Shown piece after piece: positions 1 to 7,850 of a stretch of DNA of 64,000 bases. This DNA comes from Halobaculum gomorrense (GTDB lineage Archaea; Halobacteriota; Halobacteria; Halobacteriales; Haloferacaceae): assembly GCF_900129775.1 (NCBI RefSeq), contig NZ_FQWV01000001.1, positions 393,780-457,779 of the forward strand, written 5' to 3'. Position 1 is the stretch's first letter. Every line of letters begins with the position of its first letter. A program made the position numbers and the translations under genes. The notes beneath the pieces were generated by a model. It saw nothing but the letters and a program-made list of their open reading frames with translations. It was not told the origin of the DNA and did not search any database.

Positions 1-342
1 GCTCCGGAGTACGCCCCCGACGGCGAGCAGTTGCTGTGCGCGACGTTCCTCGGCGACGACGCGCGCGTCCGGGACGCCGCCGACCTCGCGGCCGACACGC
101 GCGCGGCGATGGACGCGTGGTTCCCCGAGCGCAGCGTCGACGGGCTGGAGCCGATCCACACCGATCGGATCGAGTTCGCGCAGTTCGCCCAGCCGCCGGG
201 CGTTCACGAAGCGCTTCCAGACGCGACGGACCCGGAGGGGCCGGTGTACCTCGCCGGCGACTACACCGAGTGGTCGTCGATTCAGGGGGCGATGGAGAGC
301 GGACGGGTCGCCGCCGACGCCGTCTCCGACGACCTGTCGTAA
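1..342 (+). CDS. FAD-dependent oxidoreductase, C-terminal part (phytoene desaturase/amine oxidase family)
   Basis: Only the last 113 codons are in the window; the gene begins upstream and ends with TAA at 340. The motif VYLAGDYTEWSSIQGAMESG near the end is the typical C-terminal FAD-contacting segment of phytoene desaturase, protoporphyrinogen oxidase and amine oxidase flavoproteins, followed by the usual short helix (RVAADAV). In haloarchaea such proteins often act in carotenoid metabolism, but the substrate cannot be read from this fragment. The next gene is convergent, 22 nt away. Confidence 0.75.
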   Translation, partial: APEYAPDGEQLLCATFLGDDARVRDAADLAADTRAAMDAWFPERSVDGLEPIHTDRIEFAQFAQPPGVHEALPDATDPEGPVYLAGDYTEWSSIQGAMESGRVAADAVSDDLS

Positions 343-364
343 CCGAGACCGACGGTTGACGGGA

Positions 365-2062
365 CTACCCCGCGAGCGGCCTCGGCGACACGTCAAACGT
401 CGCGAGGAAGCGCTGCACCGCCTCGTCGGTTCCGACAATCACCAGTCGGTCCTCGGCTGCGATCGTCCGATCCGGATCGAGACTCGTGGTGAGTTCGCCC
501 CCGTGCTCGACTGCGATGACGCGACAGCCCGTCTTCTCGTAGATCCCGCTGTCCGCCAGTGTCTTCCCCGCGAACGGCTCGGCCGGAACCCGGTCGATCC
601 GGATCTGACTGCCGGCGCCGAGCACCTCCTCGCCGCGAAGCTCCCTAGCGACCATCCGCGCGCTGATGCGCGGGACCGAGAGCACGTAGTCGGCGCCGGC
701 GCGAAGCGCCTTGGTCGTCGCTCTCGCGTCGCTCATCCGCACGAGGATCTCGATGTCGGGGTTCAGCGACCGCGCCAGCACGGTCGTCAACAGCGCCGTC
801 GAGTCGTTCGGGACGCACACGAGGATAACCCCGGCGTCCTCGACGCCCACCTCCCGGAGCGTGTCGCGGGAACTCGCGTCGCCGACGACGTCCGTGTTCG
901 GGCCCTCGACGATGTCGACGGTAGTCGCCGACACGTCGCTCTCCCCTTCGACGACCGACAGCGCCGCCCGCCCGACCTCGCCGAGTCCCGCGATGACCAC
1001 GCCCTCGTCGCGGCCGCGCGAACGGACTGGGCGAGCGGTCTCCCCGAGCTCCTCTAAGGCGTCGTGGTCACCGGATACGAGCAGCACCGTGTTCGGTCCG
1101 ATGACCGCGTCGGGGTCCGGCGGGAGCTGGAGCTCGCCGTCGATCCACGCGCCGACGACGTTCGCGCCCGTCCGCTCGCGGATGCGCGAGTTCCGGATGC
1201 TCGTCCCGTCGAGGGGGCTGTCGCGACTGACGGAGATCTCCGTCACCTCCAGTCCCTCGGCGACGCCGACCGTGTCGTGGAGTTCCGAGGTGTACAGCGA
1301 CATTGCCTTGCGCGCGAGTCGTTGGCCGAGGACGGCACGCGGTGACAGCACGCTGTCGGCGCCGGTAGCGAGGAGTACGTCCCGCAGGGAGCCGTCGTCG
1401 GTCAGCGTGATGACCTCCACGTCGGGCCGGACCGACCGGACGGTGAGGATCGTGTCGACGGTGGCCTCGTCGGCGTCGGTGATGACCGCCCGGGCCCCGC
1501 CGATGCTCGCGCGTTCGAACGTCGCCGCGTCCTGCGGCGAGCCGTGGATCGCCGAGTAGCCCTCGTCCGAGAGATCGATCGCCTCCTCTTCGTCCGAGGA
1601 GATGAGCACGTAGTCGATGCCGAGCTGTTCGAGCTCGTCGAGCAACACCGCGGAGTCGCGGTCGTACTCGCAGATGATGACGTGGTCGTTCTTCGGCGAG
1701 AGCCGGCTGTCGAGGTCGACCTCTGCGCCGGTGAACAGCGGAATGACGATCACCCGGAGCGTGAAGAAGCCGACGCCGATGCCGCTGAGCTGCATGAACA
1801 CCATAAAGAGATTCATCCACGGCGACTCCCACGGGGAGTCGGCGCCGTAGCCGGTCGTCGTCATCGTCTCGGTGACTGTCTGGAACGACCGGAAGATCGA
1901 CTGCTCGCGGCCCTCCAGAACGCTCATTCCAGTGTTGTAGATAACCGTGTACGTCAACACGAGCGCGGTCAGTCCGAACAGGTAGTAGACGATGAGCCGG
2001 CTCCGGCGCGAGAGGTCGTCGAATCTCGACGACCACGAGATCCCGGGCATGAGACTGCTCAC
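365..2062 (-). CDS. Potassium channel with two RCK (TrkA-N/TrkA-C) units
   Basis: 565 residues from a GTG start; an ATG four codons later (2050) is an equally good start. The N-terminus has one membrane helix (about residues 25-47), a pore loop with the K+ selectivity filter TTTGYG near residue 70, and a second helix (about 82-105), so it is a two-helix K+ channel. Two cytoplasmic RCK halves follow. In the first, the nucleotide-loop glycines are lost (ICEYDRDS). The second keeps the GLGEVG loop near residue 355 and a following acidic residue expected to bind NAD(H) or another nucleotide. Each has a TrkA-C lobe. It probably forms a ligand-gated tetramer for K+ homeostasis, central to salt-in halophiles. 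The ligand is not predictable. Confidence 0.85.
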   Translation of the reverse strand: MSSLMPGISWSSRFDDLSRRSRLIVYYLFGLTALVLTYTVIYNTGMSVLEGREQSIFRSFQTVTETMTTTGYGADSPWESPWMNLFMVFMQLSGIGVGFFTLRVIVIPLFTGAEVDLDSRLSPKNDHVIICEYDRDSAVLLDELEQLGIDYVLISSDEEEAIDLSDEGYSAIHGSPQDAATFERASIGGARAVITDADEATVDTILTVRSVRPDVEVITLTDDGSLRDVLLATGADSVLSPRAVLGQRLARKAMSLYTSELHDTVGVAEGLEVTEISVSRDSPLDGTSIRNSRIRERTGANVVGAWIDGELQLPPDPDAVIGPNTVLLVSGDHDALEELGETARPVRSRGRDEGVVIAGLGEVGRAALSVVEGESDVSATTVDIVEGPNTDVVGDASSRDTLREVGVEDAGVILVCVPNDSTALLTTVLARSLNPDIEILVRMSDARATTKALRAGADYVLSVPRISARMVARELRGEEVLGAGSQIRIDRVPAEPFAGKTLADSGIYEKTGCRVIAVEHGGELTTSLDPDRTIAAEDRLVIVGTDEAVQRFLATFDVSPRPLAG

Positions 2063-2193
2063 GGCTTTCGGGGCCTCCTACGAATCAGTTTCCGTCGGTC
2101 CCCCCCGGGACACATCCAGCGGCTGCGACGTGTGAACGCGCTCGACGTGCCCGCGGTACGCCGGACGGATCCGACATCTATCTGGCAGCCACC

Positions 2194-3399
2194 TTACTCC
2201 TCGCGCAAGAATGCCTCGGCGCCGTGGCGATCGACCGCCGCGAGCAGTCCCTCGCGCTGACGCTCCAACTCCGGCGTCGTCTCGGCGTACACGTCCGCGA
2301 ACATGTCGGCGGGGTCGGCGTCGAAGCGTTCGGCGGCGTCGATGACCTCGGCGACCCGTTCGTCGGCCTCCTCGCGGACCGACTCGATCACGTCGTCGTC
2401 GGCGATGCCCTCGCGCCGGAGGAACGCCTCCATGCGGGGGATCGGGTCCCACGGACGCCAGGCGTCGCCCTCGTCGTCGTCGCGGTAGACGCTCGGGTCA
2501 TCGGCGGTCGTGTGGGCGCCGAAGCGGTACTCGACGGTCTCGATGAGCGTCGGCCGGTGGTCGTAGCCGCTGGCGTCGTCCGCGCCAGCGCCGTCGTCCG
2601 CCCGGGTGCCGTCCGCCCCGTCGCGGGTGTCGTCGCCCCTCGCTTTTCCGGCCGCTTCCGCGACGACGGCGTATACGGCGAGGGGGTCCATCCCGTCGAC
2701 GCGAACGCCCTCGAAGCCGTACGCCTCGGCTTTCGCCGCCAGCGTCGGGCTCGCCGTCTGATCCTCCCGCGGGATCGAGATGGCCCACTGGTTGTTGTGA
2801 CAGACGAACACGCCCGGCACGTCGAACACGCCAGCGAAGTTCATCGCCTCGTGGAAGTCGCCCTCCGAGGTCGCGCCGTCGCCGAAGTGGGCGCACGCGA
2901 CGCGGTCGTTCTCGCGGTAGTCGAACGCCATCGCCGCGCCGACGGCGTGCGGGAGGTGCGCGCCGATCCCGATGTTCAGCGGGAACACGTCGATATCGGC
3001 CAGCCCGGCGGTGCCGGACTCGTGGCCCATCCAGTACGCGAGGTACTCCGCGGGGAAGCCGCGGACGATCACGGCGCCGTGCTCGCGGTACTGGTAGAAG
3101 ACCGGATCGTCGTCGCGGAGCGCGTGGGTCGCGGCGACCGAACTCGCCTCCTGCCCCTCGATGGCCGCGTAGGTGCCGATCCGGCCCTGTCGCTGGAGGC
3201 TGATCGCGCGTTCGTCGAACCGTCGCGCGGTCACCATGTCGCGGTAGATGTCCACCAGGGTCTCATCCGCGAGGTCCGGCACCTGCCCGACGACCTCGCC
3301 GTCGGGACCCAGGACGCGGTACACGTCGCCCATCGGGTCGGGCGGACCGCCGGCGTCCGTCTCCCCATCCGCTCCGGGTTCCGCGTCGGCGTCGCTCAT
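2194..3399 (-). CDS. Thiamine pyrophosphate-dependent 2-oxoacid dehydrogenase E1 component, alpha subunit
   Basis: 401 residues. The TPP/Mg motif begins at GDGATSEGD (173-181) and ends with NN at 202-203, the classical GDG-X(26-30)-NN of E1-alpha. The protein matches pyruvate or branched-chain dehydrogenase E1-alpha (pdhA/bkdA type) over its length. Residues about 254-279 are a haloarchaeal low-complexity insertion rich in Gly, Asp and Ala. No E1-beta, E2 or E3 gene lies nearby: the neighbours are a K+ channel and an alcohol dehydrogenase. The subunit must therefore pair with a beta subunit encoded elsewhere, or be a stand-alone paralogue. Haloarchaea oxidise pyruvate mainly through ferredoxin oxidoreductases, so the substrate is probably a branched-chain or unusual 2-oxoacid (inference). 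Confidence 0.85.
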   Translation of the reverse strand: MSDADAEPGADGETDAGGPPDPMGDVYRVLGPDGEVVGQVPDLADETLVDIYRDMVTARRFDERAISLQRQGRIGTYAAIEGQEASSVAATHALRDDDPVFYQYREHGAVIVRGFPAEYLAYWMGHESGTAGLADIDVFPLNIGIGAHLPHAVGAAMAFDYRENDRVACAHFGDGATSEGDFHEAMNFAGVFDVPGVFVCHNNQWAISIPREDQTASPTLAAKAEAYGFEGVRVDGMDPLAVYAVVAEAAGKARGDDTRDGADGTRADDGAGADDASGYDHRPTLIETVEYRFGAHTTADDPSVYRDDDEGDAWRPWDPIPRMEAFLRREGIADDDVIESVREEADERVAEVIDAAERFDADPADMFADVYAETTPELERQREGLLAAVDRHGAEAFLREE

Positions 3400-3554
3400 A
3401 CCGGCGTGTCAGGATGCAACATGGTAGCCGTTTCGGCAGCGGCAGCGACATGGGGCGTTTCGGCACGGCGATGGCCCGGGGATCACGAGTGGTCCGGTGG
3501 CCGCACTGTGGTCCGGTGACCCCGCGGTACCGCTGCGGAGGCGACCCCGTCCGT

Positions 3555-4595
3555 TCAGGGAGTGATGACCGCCCGCCCCTCGATCTCGCCGTGTTCGAGT
3601 TGCTCGGCGACGGTGTTGATTTCCCCGAGCGGGTAGCGGCTGGTGCGCAACTCGACCTCCCCGCGGTCGACGAGCGCGACGAGCTCTTGGAGTTCGGTGT
3701 AGCGCCCGACGAGCGTCCCCTTGTAGCTGAACTCGCCGTCGACGAGCGACTGGGCCGGCTCGTGGATGTGACCTCCGTAGCCGATCACGTGGTGGTCGCC
3801 GCCGGCGGCGACGATGTCGGGCGCCAGCGCCGTGGTCTGGTCGGCGCCGACGAAATCGAGCACTTGGCGTGCGCCCACGTCGTCGGTGAGGTCGGCGATC
3901 ACGCTCGCCACGTCCTCCGTCGAGGGGTCAACCGTGTGGCGAGCGCCGAGATCTGCGGCCAGGTCGCGTGCCGACTCCTTCAGGTCGAGCGCGACGATGT
4001 CGGCCGCGCTCATCGCGTCGAGACACTGGAGGCCGATGTGTCCGAGCCCGCCGACGCCGATGACGACCGCGGTGTCGCCCGGATTCAGCTCGCGAACCGC
4101 CTTCTTCGTCGCGTGGTACGCCGTGATCCCGGCGTCCGCGTGGGGCGCGATATCCGTGGTGTCTACGTCCCCCGGAAGCGGGATCACCGCGCGCTCGTTC
4201 GTGTGGAGGAACTCCGCGAAGCCGCCGTCGTGGGTGAGCCCGGGGAAGCGGACGTTCTCGCAGTACATGTCCTCTCCCTGCCGACACGGCCGACAGGTGC
4301 CGCACGTCATCACCGGGTGGCAGATGACGCTGTCGCCCACGTCGACCGTGTTCACCTCCGCGCCGACCTCGACGACGGTCCCCGCGTTCTCGTGGCCCAG
4401 CGTCAGCGGAAGCTCCTGTGGCACGTACTCCTGCCACATCCCCTCGATCACGTGGTTGTCCGTCTGACACCAGCCGGCGCCCTCGATCTCGACGATCACG
4501 TCGTCGGACGCCTCGGCGGTCGGTCTGTCCACGTCGTCGATGCTGAGGGCGTTCGCCATGTCGTCGGTGTACTCGTGGAGTCTGGCTGCTTGCAT
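3555..4595 (-). CDS. Zinc-dependent NAD(P) alcohol dehydrogenase (MDR family)
   Basis: 346 residues from the ATG at 4595. The frame stays open upstream, but that part overlaps the divergent hydrolase and is non-coding. Catalytic zinc ligands are C43 (GWCQTD) and H68-E69 (LGHEN). The structural zinc lobe has Cys 98, 101, 104 and 112. The Rossmann fold begins at GVGGLG (180-185). The segment HADAGITAYHATKKAVREL resembles the ADHs encoded beside propane/acetone monooxygenases in actinobacteria. It is expected to oxidise a secondary or primary alcohol to a ketone or aldehyde with NAD(P)+. It is divergent from the hydrolase at 4764. A clear TATA box sits about 38 nt before the ATG. Confidence 0.87.
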   Translation of the reverse strand: MQAARLHEYTDDMANALSIDDVDRPTAEASDDVIVEIEGAGWCQTDNHVIEGMWQEYVPQELPLTLGHENAGTVVEVGAEVNTVDVGDSVICHPVMTCGTCRPCRQGEDMYCENVRFPGLTHDGGFAEFLHTNERAVIPLPGDVDTTDIAPHADAGITAYHATKKAVRELNPGDTAVVIGVGGLGHIGLQCLDAMSAADIVALDLKESARDLAADLGARHTVDPSTEDVASVIADLTDDVGARQVLDFVGADQTTALAPDIVAAGGDHHVIGYGGHIHEPAQSLVDGEFSYKGTLVGRYTELQELVALVDRGEVELRTSRYPLGEINTVAEQLEHGEIEGRAVITP

Positions 4596-4628
4596 TCTGT
4601 TAGCACCTGCCACTGATTCGATAGCTGA

Positions 4629-4638
4629 GAATAAAAAG
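4629..4638 (-). promoter_or_regulatory. TATA box for the alcohol dehydrogenase gene
   Basis: On the minus strand the sequence CTTTTTATTC is a strong AT-rich box in otherwise GC-rich DNA. It lies 34-43 nt upstream of the ADH start, implying a short leader of about 10 nt. The opposite-strand hydrolase has a weaker box (TGATACGG) near 4731. Confidence 0.55.
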
Positions 4639-4763
4639 CCACACGGTCGTACGAACGGCCTCCGGGTCGACCGTCGCGACCCTGGGGATGACGGCGAGTT
4701 GGCCGTCCGCGGCGCACAGGCCGAACAGACTGATACGGATGCTCGCCGACGTACTACGTTGCG

Positions 4764-5606
4764 ATGACGAGCTACGACGAGTGGACGGCGGCGCAGGACA
4801 GCACGACGGTACCCGTGGACGACCACGACCTCGAGATCGCCTACCGTGACGAGGGCGAGGGCGACCCGGTGGTGTTCCTCCACGGCATCCCGACGAACTC
4901 CTATCTGTTTAGACGCCAGTTCGAGGCCGTTGCGGCCGATCGACGGGCGATCGCGCCCGACATGGTGGGGTACGGCACCTCCGCGATGCACGACGGCTTC
5001 GATCGGTCGATCCGCGCCCAGGAGGCGGCGGTCCGCGGCCTGATCGACGACCTTGATCTGGGGACGGTCGATTTCGTCGGCCACGACCTCGGGGGCGGTG
5101 TCGGCCTCCGCCTCGCGGCGCGCACGCCCGACGCGGTTGACCGGTTGGTGCTGTCGAACTCGGTCGCATACGACTCGTGGCCGATCCAGATCATCACCGA
5201 CCTGGGACTGCCGGAGTCGGCCCGCGAGAACAGCGTCGAGGACGTCCAGGGGATGCTCGACGGCCTCTTCCGGGACACGCTGTACGGCGGCGTCGACGAC
5301 GCGTTCGTGGAGGCGATGAAGGCGCCGTGGGCCTCCGAGGAGGGCGTCACCTCGCTCGTGCGCAACGCGAGCGGGACGAACACCAGCCACACTACCGAGG
5401 TCGACCCCGGGGACGTGACGGCGGACACGCTGCTGCTGTGGGGGATCGAAGACGAGTTCCAGCCCGTTCGGTGGGCCGAGCGGCTGGAGCGTGACATCGA
5501 CTCGTGTGAACTCGTGCGTCTCGAAGAGGCGAATCACTGGGTGCCCGAGGACCGCGGCGGGACGTTCCGCAAGCACCTGACGGAGTTCCTGCTCGGGGGC
5601 GACTGA
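4764..5606 (+). CDS. Alpha/beta-hydrolase, haloalkane dehalogenase/epoxide hydrolase-like
   Basis: 280 residues. Oxyanion region HGIPTN begins at H40. The nucleophile elbow is GHDLGG with Asp108, not Ser, which places it with haloalkane dehalogenases and soluble epoxide hydrolases rather than esterases. The catalytic acid is probably D230 (GIEDEF) and the base H258 (ANHW). A cap domain occupies about residues 130-210. It may hydrolyse a carbon-halogen bond, an epoxide or an activated ester; the sequence does not decide. It lies head-to-head with the ADH and is followed 170 nt later by an amidohydrolase, suggesting a shared catabolic role. Confidence 0.82.
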   Translation: MTSYDEWTAAQDSTTVPVDDHDLEIAYRDEGEGDPVVFLHGIPTNSYLFRRQFEAVAADRRAIAPDMVGYGTSAMHDGFDRSIRAQEAAVRGLIDDLDLGTVDFVGHDLGGGVGLRLAARTPDAVDRLVLSNSVAYDSWPIQIITDLGLPESARENSVEDVQGMLDGLFRDTLYGGVDDAFVEAMKAPWASEEGVTSLVRNASGTNTSHTTEVDPGDVTADTLLLWGIEDEFQPVRWAERLERDIDSCELVRLEEANHWVPEDRGGTFRKHLTEFLLGGD

Positions 5607-5776
5607 CGCGGCAGCGGCCTCGTCGCAATCCGTCTCCGGGGCGGAGGGTCCTCGGAGTGGGCGATCCCGCTAGCCCGGACCGAGTGGGCCGGTCCGGGCT
5701 CGTTCGGAGACGGTTGTGCGAGGCCCGGCAGAACCATGCAAACAATCATGTGGGATGGCAACAATCGACACTACAC

Positions 5777-6853
5777 ATGTACGTCACTGACGACGGCGAG
5801 GAGATTTTTGTGATCGACTCGCACCTGCACCTGTGGGACGCGAGCGAGGAGAACATCACCCACGAGGGAGGCGAGCAGTTCATCCAGTGCTTCTACGACT
5901 ACCACACCGGATTCACGCCCGAGGAGAAACAGTGGAGCCTCGACGAGTACCGGCAGTACGGCGCCGACCGGATGGCTGACGACCTGTTCGGTAACGCGGC
6001 CGTCGACATGGGGATCTTCCAGCCGACGTACCTGAACGACTTCTACGCGGAGGGCTTCAACACCATCGGTGACAACGCCGAGTTGGCCGAGCGGTACCCC
6101 GAGCGGTTCGTGCTCAACGGCCGGTTCGACCCGCGCGACGGCGAGGCGGGGATGCGGGAGCTGGAGCGACAAAAAGAGGAGTACGACATTCAGGGCGTGA
6201 AGCTGTACACCGCGGAGTGGAACGGCGACTCGAAGGGGTGGCGGCTGGACAGCGAGGAGTCGTTCGAGTTCCTAGAGAAGTGCTCGGAGCTGGGTATCGA
6301 GAACATCCACCCGCACAAGGGGCCCACGATTCGGCCACTGAACCGCGACGCGTTCGACGTGGCCGACGTGGACGACGCGGCCACCTCCTTCCCGGAGCTG
6401 AACTTCGTCGTCGAGCACGTCGGGCTCCCCCGGCTCGACGACTTCTGTTGGATCGCCGCCCAGGAGCCGAACGTCTACGGCGGGCTCGCGGTCGCCGCGC
6501 CGCTGGCGGTCCACCGGCCGCGCAAGTTCGGCGAGATCATGGGCGAACTCCTGTTCTGGCTGGGCGAGGACCGCCTGCTGTTCGGCTCTGACTACGCCCT
6601 GTGGAACCCCGACTGGCTCGTCGAGACGTTCATGGAGGCGGAACTCACCGACGAGCAACAGGAGGAGTACGGCGTCGACTTCGGACTCGAAACGAAGCGG
6701 AAGATCCTCGGCGAGAACGCCGCCGAACTGTACGATATCGATATCGAGGCGAAGAAAGAACAGTTCAGGTCGGACGACGTGACGGAGGACTTCGGCCTGG
6801 CAGACCACTACGCGGACGCCGCCGGAACGGGCCCCGCGCCCGCGGACGACTGA
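5777..6853 (+). CDS. Amidohydrolase (amidohydrolase_2/ACMSD-like family) of the monooxygenase-accessory type
   Basis: 358 residues starting MYVTDDGEE; an upstream in-frame ATG (5657) gives a 40-residue extension of shadow character. Metal ligands are visible: HxH at H16 and H18, K142 in VKLYTAEW, the H178/H180 region (HPHKG), H214 in VEHVG, and D272 in GSDY. The sequence closely recalls the amidohydrolase encoded with mycobacterial/rhodococcal propane and acetone diiron monooxygenases (shared signatures VDSHxHxWDAS, GVKLYTAEW, NIHxHKGPTI, VEHVGLPR, EPNVYxGLAV). Its role in those operons is not well defined. The stop overlaps the next start (TGATG), so the two genes are translationally coupled. 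Confidence 0.85.
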   Translation: MYVTDDGEEIFVIDSHLHLWDASEENITHEGGEQFIQCFYDYHTGFTPEEKQWSLDEYRQYGADRMADDLFGNAAVDMGIFQPTYLNDFYAEGFNTIGDNAELAERYPERFVLNGRFDPRDGEAGMRELERQKEEYDIQGVKLYTAEWNGDSKGWRLDSEESFEFLEKCSELGIENIHPHKGPTIRPLNRDAFDVADVDDAATSFPELNFVVEHVGLPRLDDFCWIAAQEPNVYGGLAVAAPLAVHRPRKFGEIMGELLFWLGEDRLLFGSDYALWNPDWLVETFMEAELTDEQQEEYGVDFGLETKRKILGENAAELYDIDIEAKKEQFRSDDVTEDFGLADHYADAAGTGPAPADD

Positions 6854-7734
6854 TGTCCTCGGAGCCGACACCGGCCGACGCGGCGTCGACCGACGCCGTG
6901 ACGACGCCCGGCGCGGTCCGGGAGCGCCTCGACCGCGTCACCGATCCGGAGCTGGACACGTCGATCGTCGAACTGGACTACGTCGAGGAGATCGAGATCG
7001 AGGCCGCCGCCGCCGCCGACGCGGGCGACGACGCCGGCGACGAGGTGTTCGTCGCGTTCACGCTCCCGACCGCCTGGTGCTCGCCGGCGTTCGCGTGGAT
7101 GATGGCCGTCGACGCCCGTGAGGCCGTCGAGTCGCTGCCGACGGTCGCTCGCGCGGAGATCGAACTTCGCGACCACATGCACGAACGGGAGATCACCCGC
7201 GGCGTCAACGAGCGGCTTCCCTTCGAGGAGGCGTTCTCCGACGCCGACGGCGGGGTCGAATCGGTCAGGCTGGAACTCGACCGCAAGGCCCGCACCGCCC
7301 GCCAGCACGACGCCACCGGCGCCCTGCTGGACGCGGGGCTGACCCGCGAACAGGTCGCCGAGGTGTCCCGGTCCGATCTGGAGTTCGCGGACGCGCCCGA
7401 GGGCCGGGTCCGCGTGTGGGTCCGCGACGGCGCGGTCGCGGTCGAGGCGGACGCCGAGCCCGTCGAGCGCTACCTGGAGAAGGCCGACGCGACCGGCGTG
7501 CTCGACGACGAGCAGTCCGAGCTGTTCCGGACGCCCGAAGAAGAGCCGTTCGACGGCGACGAGGTGGAGCTCGTCCGCCGGCGGACCCGGCTCGCGGGGG
7601 TGAACATGGGCGGGCAGGGCACCGTCTGCGACGCGCTCAACGAGTCGCGCCACGCCGAGGACCGCCCGCCGCTGTCGACGCGCGAGGGCGCCCCGGTCGC
7701 CCCCGACAAGGAGGACCGCGCGGACGCCGACTGA
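6853..7734 (+). CDS. MIP18/DUF59-family iron-sulfur assembly-like protein
   Basis: 293 residues; ATG overlaps the amidohydrolase stop by one base. The DUF59 core contains DPELD (31-35) and a conserved Cys76 in LPTAWCSPAF. A long C-terminal extension follows, with a second conserved-looking Cys259 in GGQGTVCDAL. Simple SufT/MIP18 proteins are about 100 residues, so this is the long version found next to amidohydrolase genes in alkane/ketone monooxygenase operons. There it is thought to help mature a metal centre (inference). The gene ends directly against an IS200/IS605-type element, which begins on the base after the TGA, so the original downstream neighbour may have been displaced. Confidence 0.8.
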   Translation: MSSEPTPADAASTDAVTTPGAVRERLDRVTDPELDTSIVELDYVEEIEIEAAAAADAGDDAGDEVFVAFTLPTAWCSPAFAWMMAVDAREAVESLPTVARAEIELRDHMHEREITRGVNERLPFEEAFSDADGGVESVRLELDRKARTARQHDATGALLDAGLTREQVAEVSRSDLEFADAPEGRVRVWVRDGAVAVEADAEPVERYLEKADATGVLDDEQSELFRTPEEEPFDGDEVELVRRRTRLAGVNMGGQGTVCDALNESRHAEDRPPLSTREGAPVAPDKEDRADAD

Positions 7735-7850
7735 TTGACATCCTCCCACCCCTGAAGGAGTGGGATTCCTCCGGTGGGGATGTTGGCTATGCCGTACCCA
7801 CGGAGGCAAGTTTCCCGTCGCCGGTACTCTGGTTTGTGCGCTCCTCGTTG
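7735..7850 (-). ncRNA. Candidate omega (re)RNA scaffold at the element right end
   Basis: TnpB proteins use an RNA that overlaps the 3' end of tnpB, runs to the element right end and takes its guide from the flanking DNA. Here the corresponding region includes the tnpB stop at 7787 and the conserved hairpin at 7745-7764, ending GGATGTCAA at 7735. The guide would then come from the 3' end of the DUF59 gene (below 7735). This is inference from family biology; the 5' end is arbitrary and expression is unknown. Confidence 0.35.

Noticed and set aside
365-2260. Several long plus-strand frames antisense to the K+ channel gene
   Set aside because: They are Arg/Ser/Val-rich shadow frames with no domain; the minus-strand frame has clear pore and RCK motifs.
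4596-5576. The alcohol dehydrogenase reading frame stays open for 327 codons upstream of its ATG
   Set aside because: That part lies antisense to the alpha/beta hydrolase, has no MDR homology and is the usual open antisense frame of GC-rich halophile genes; the ATG at 4595 matches the family N-terminus and has a TATA box.
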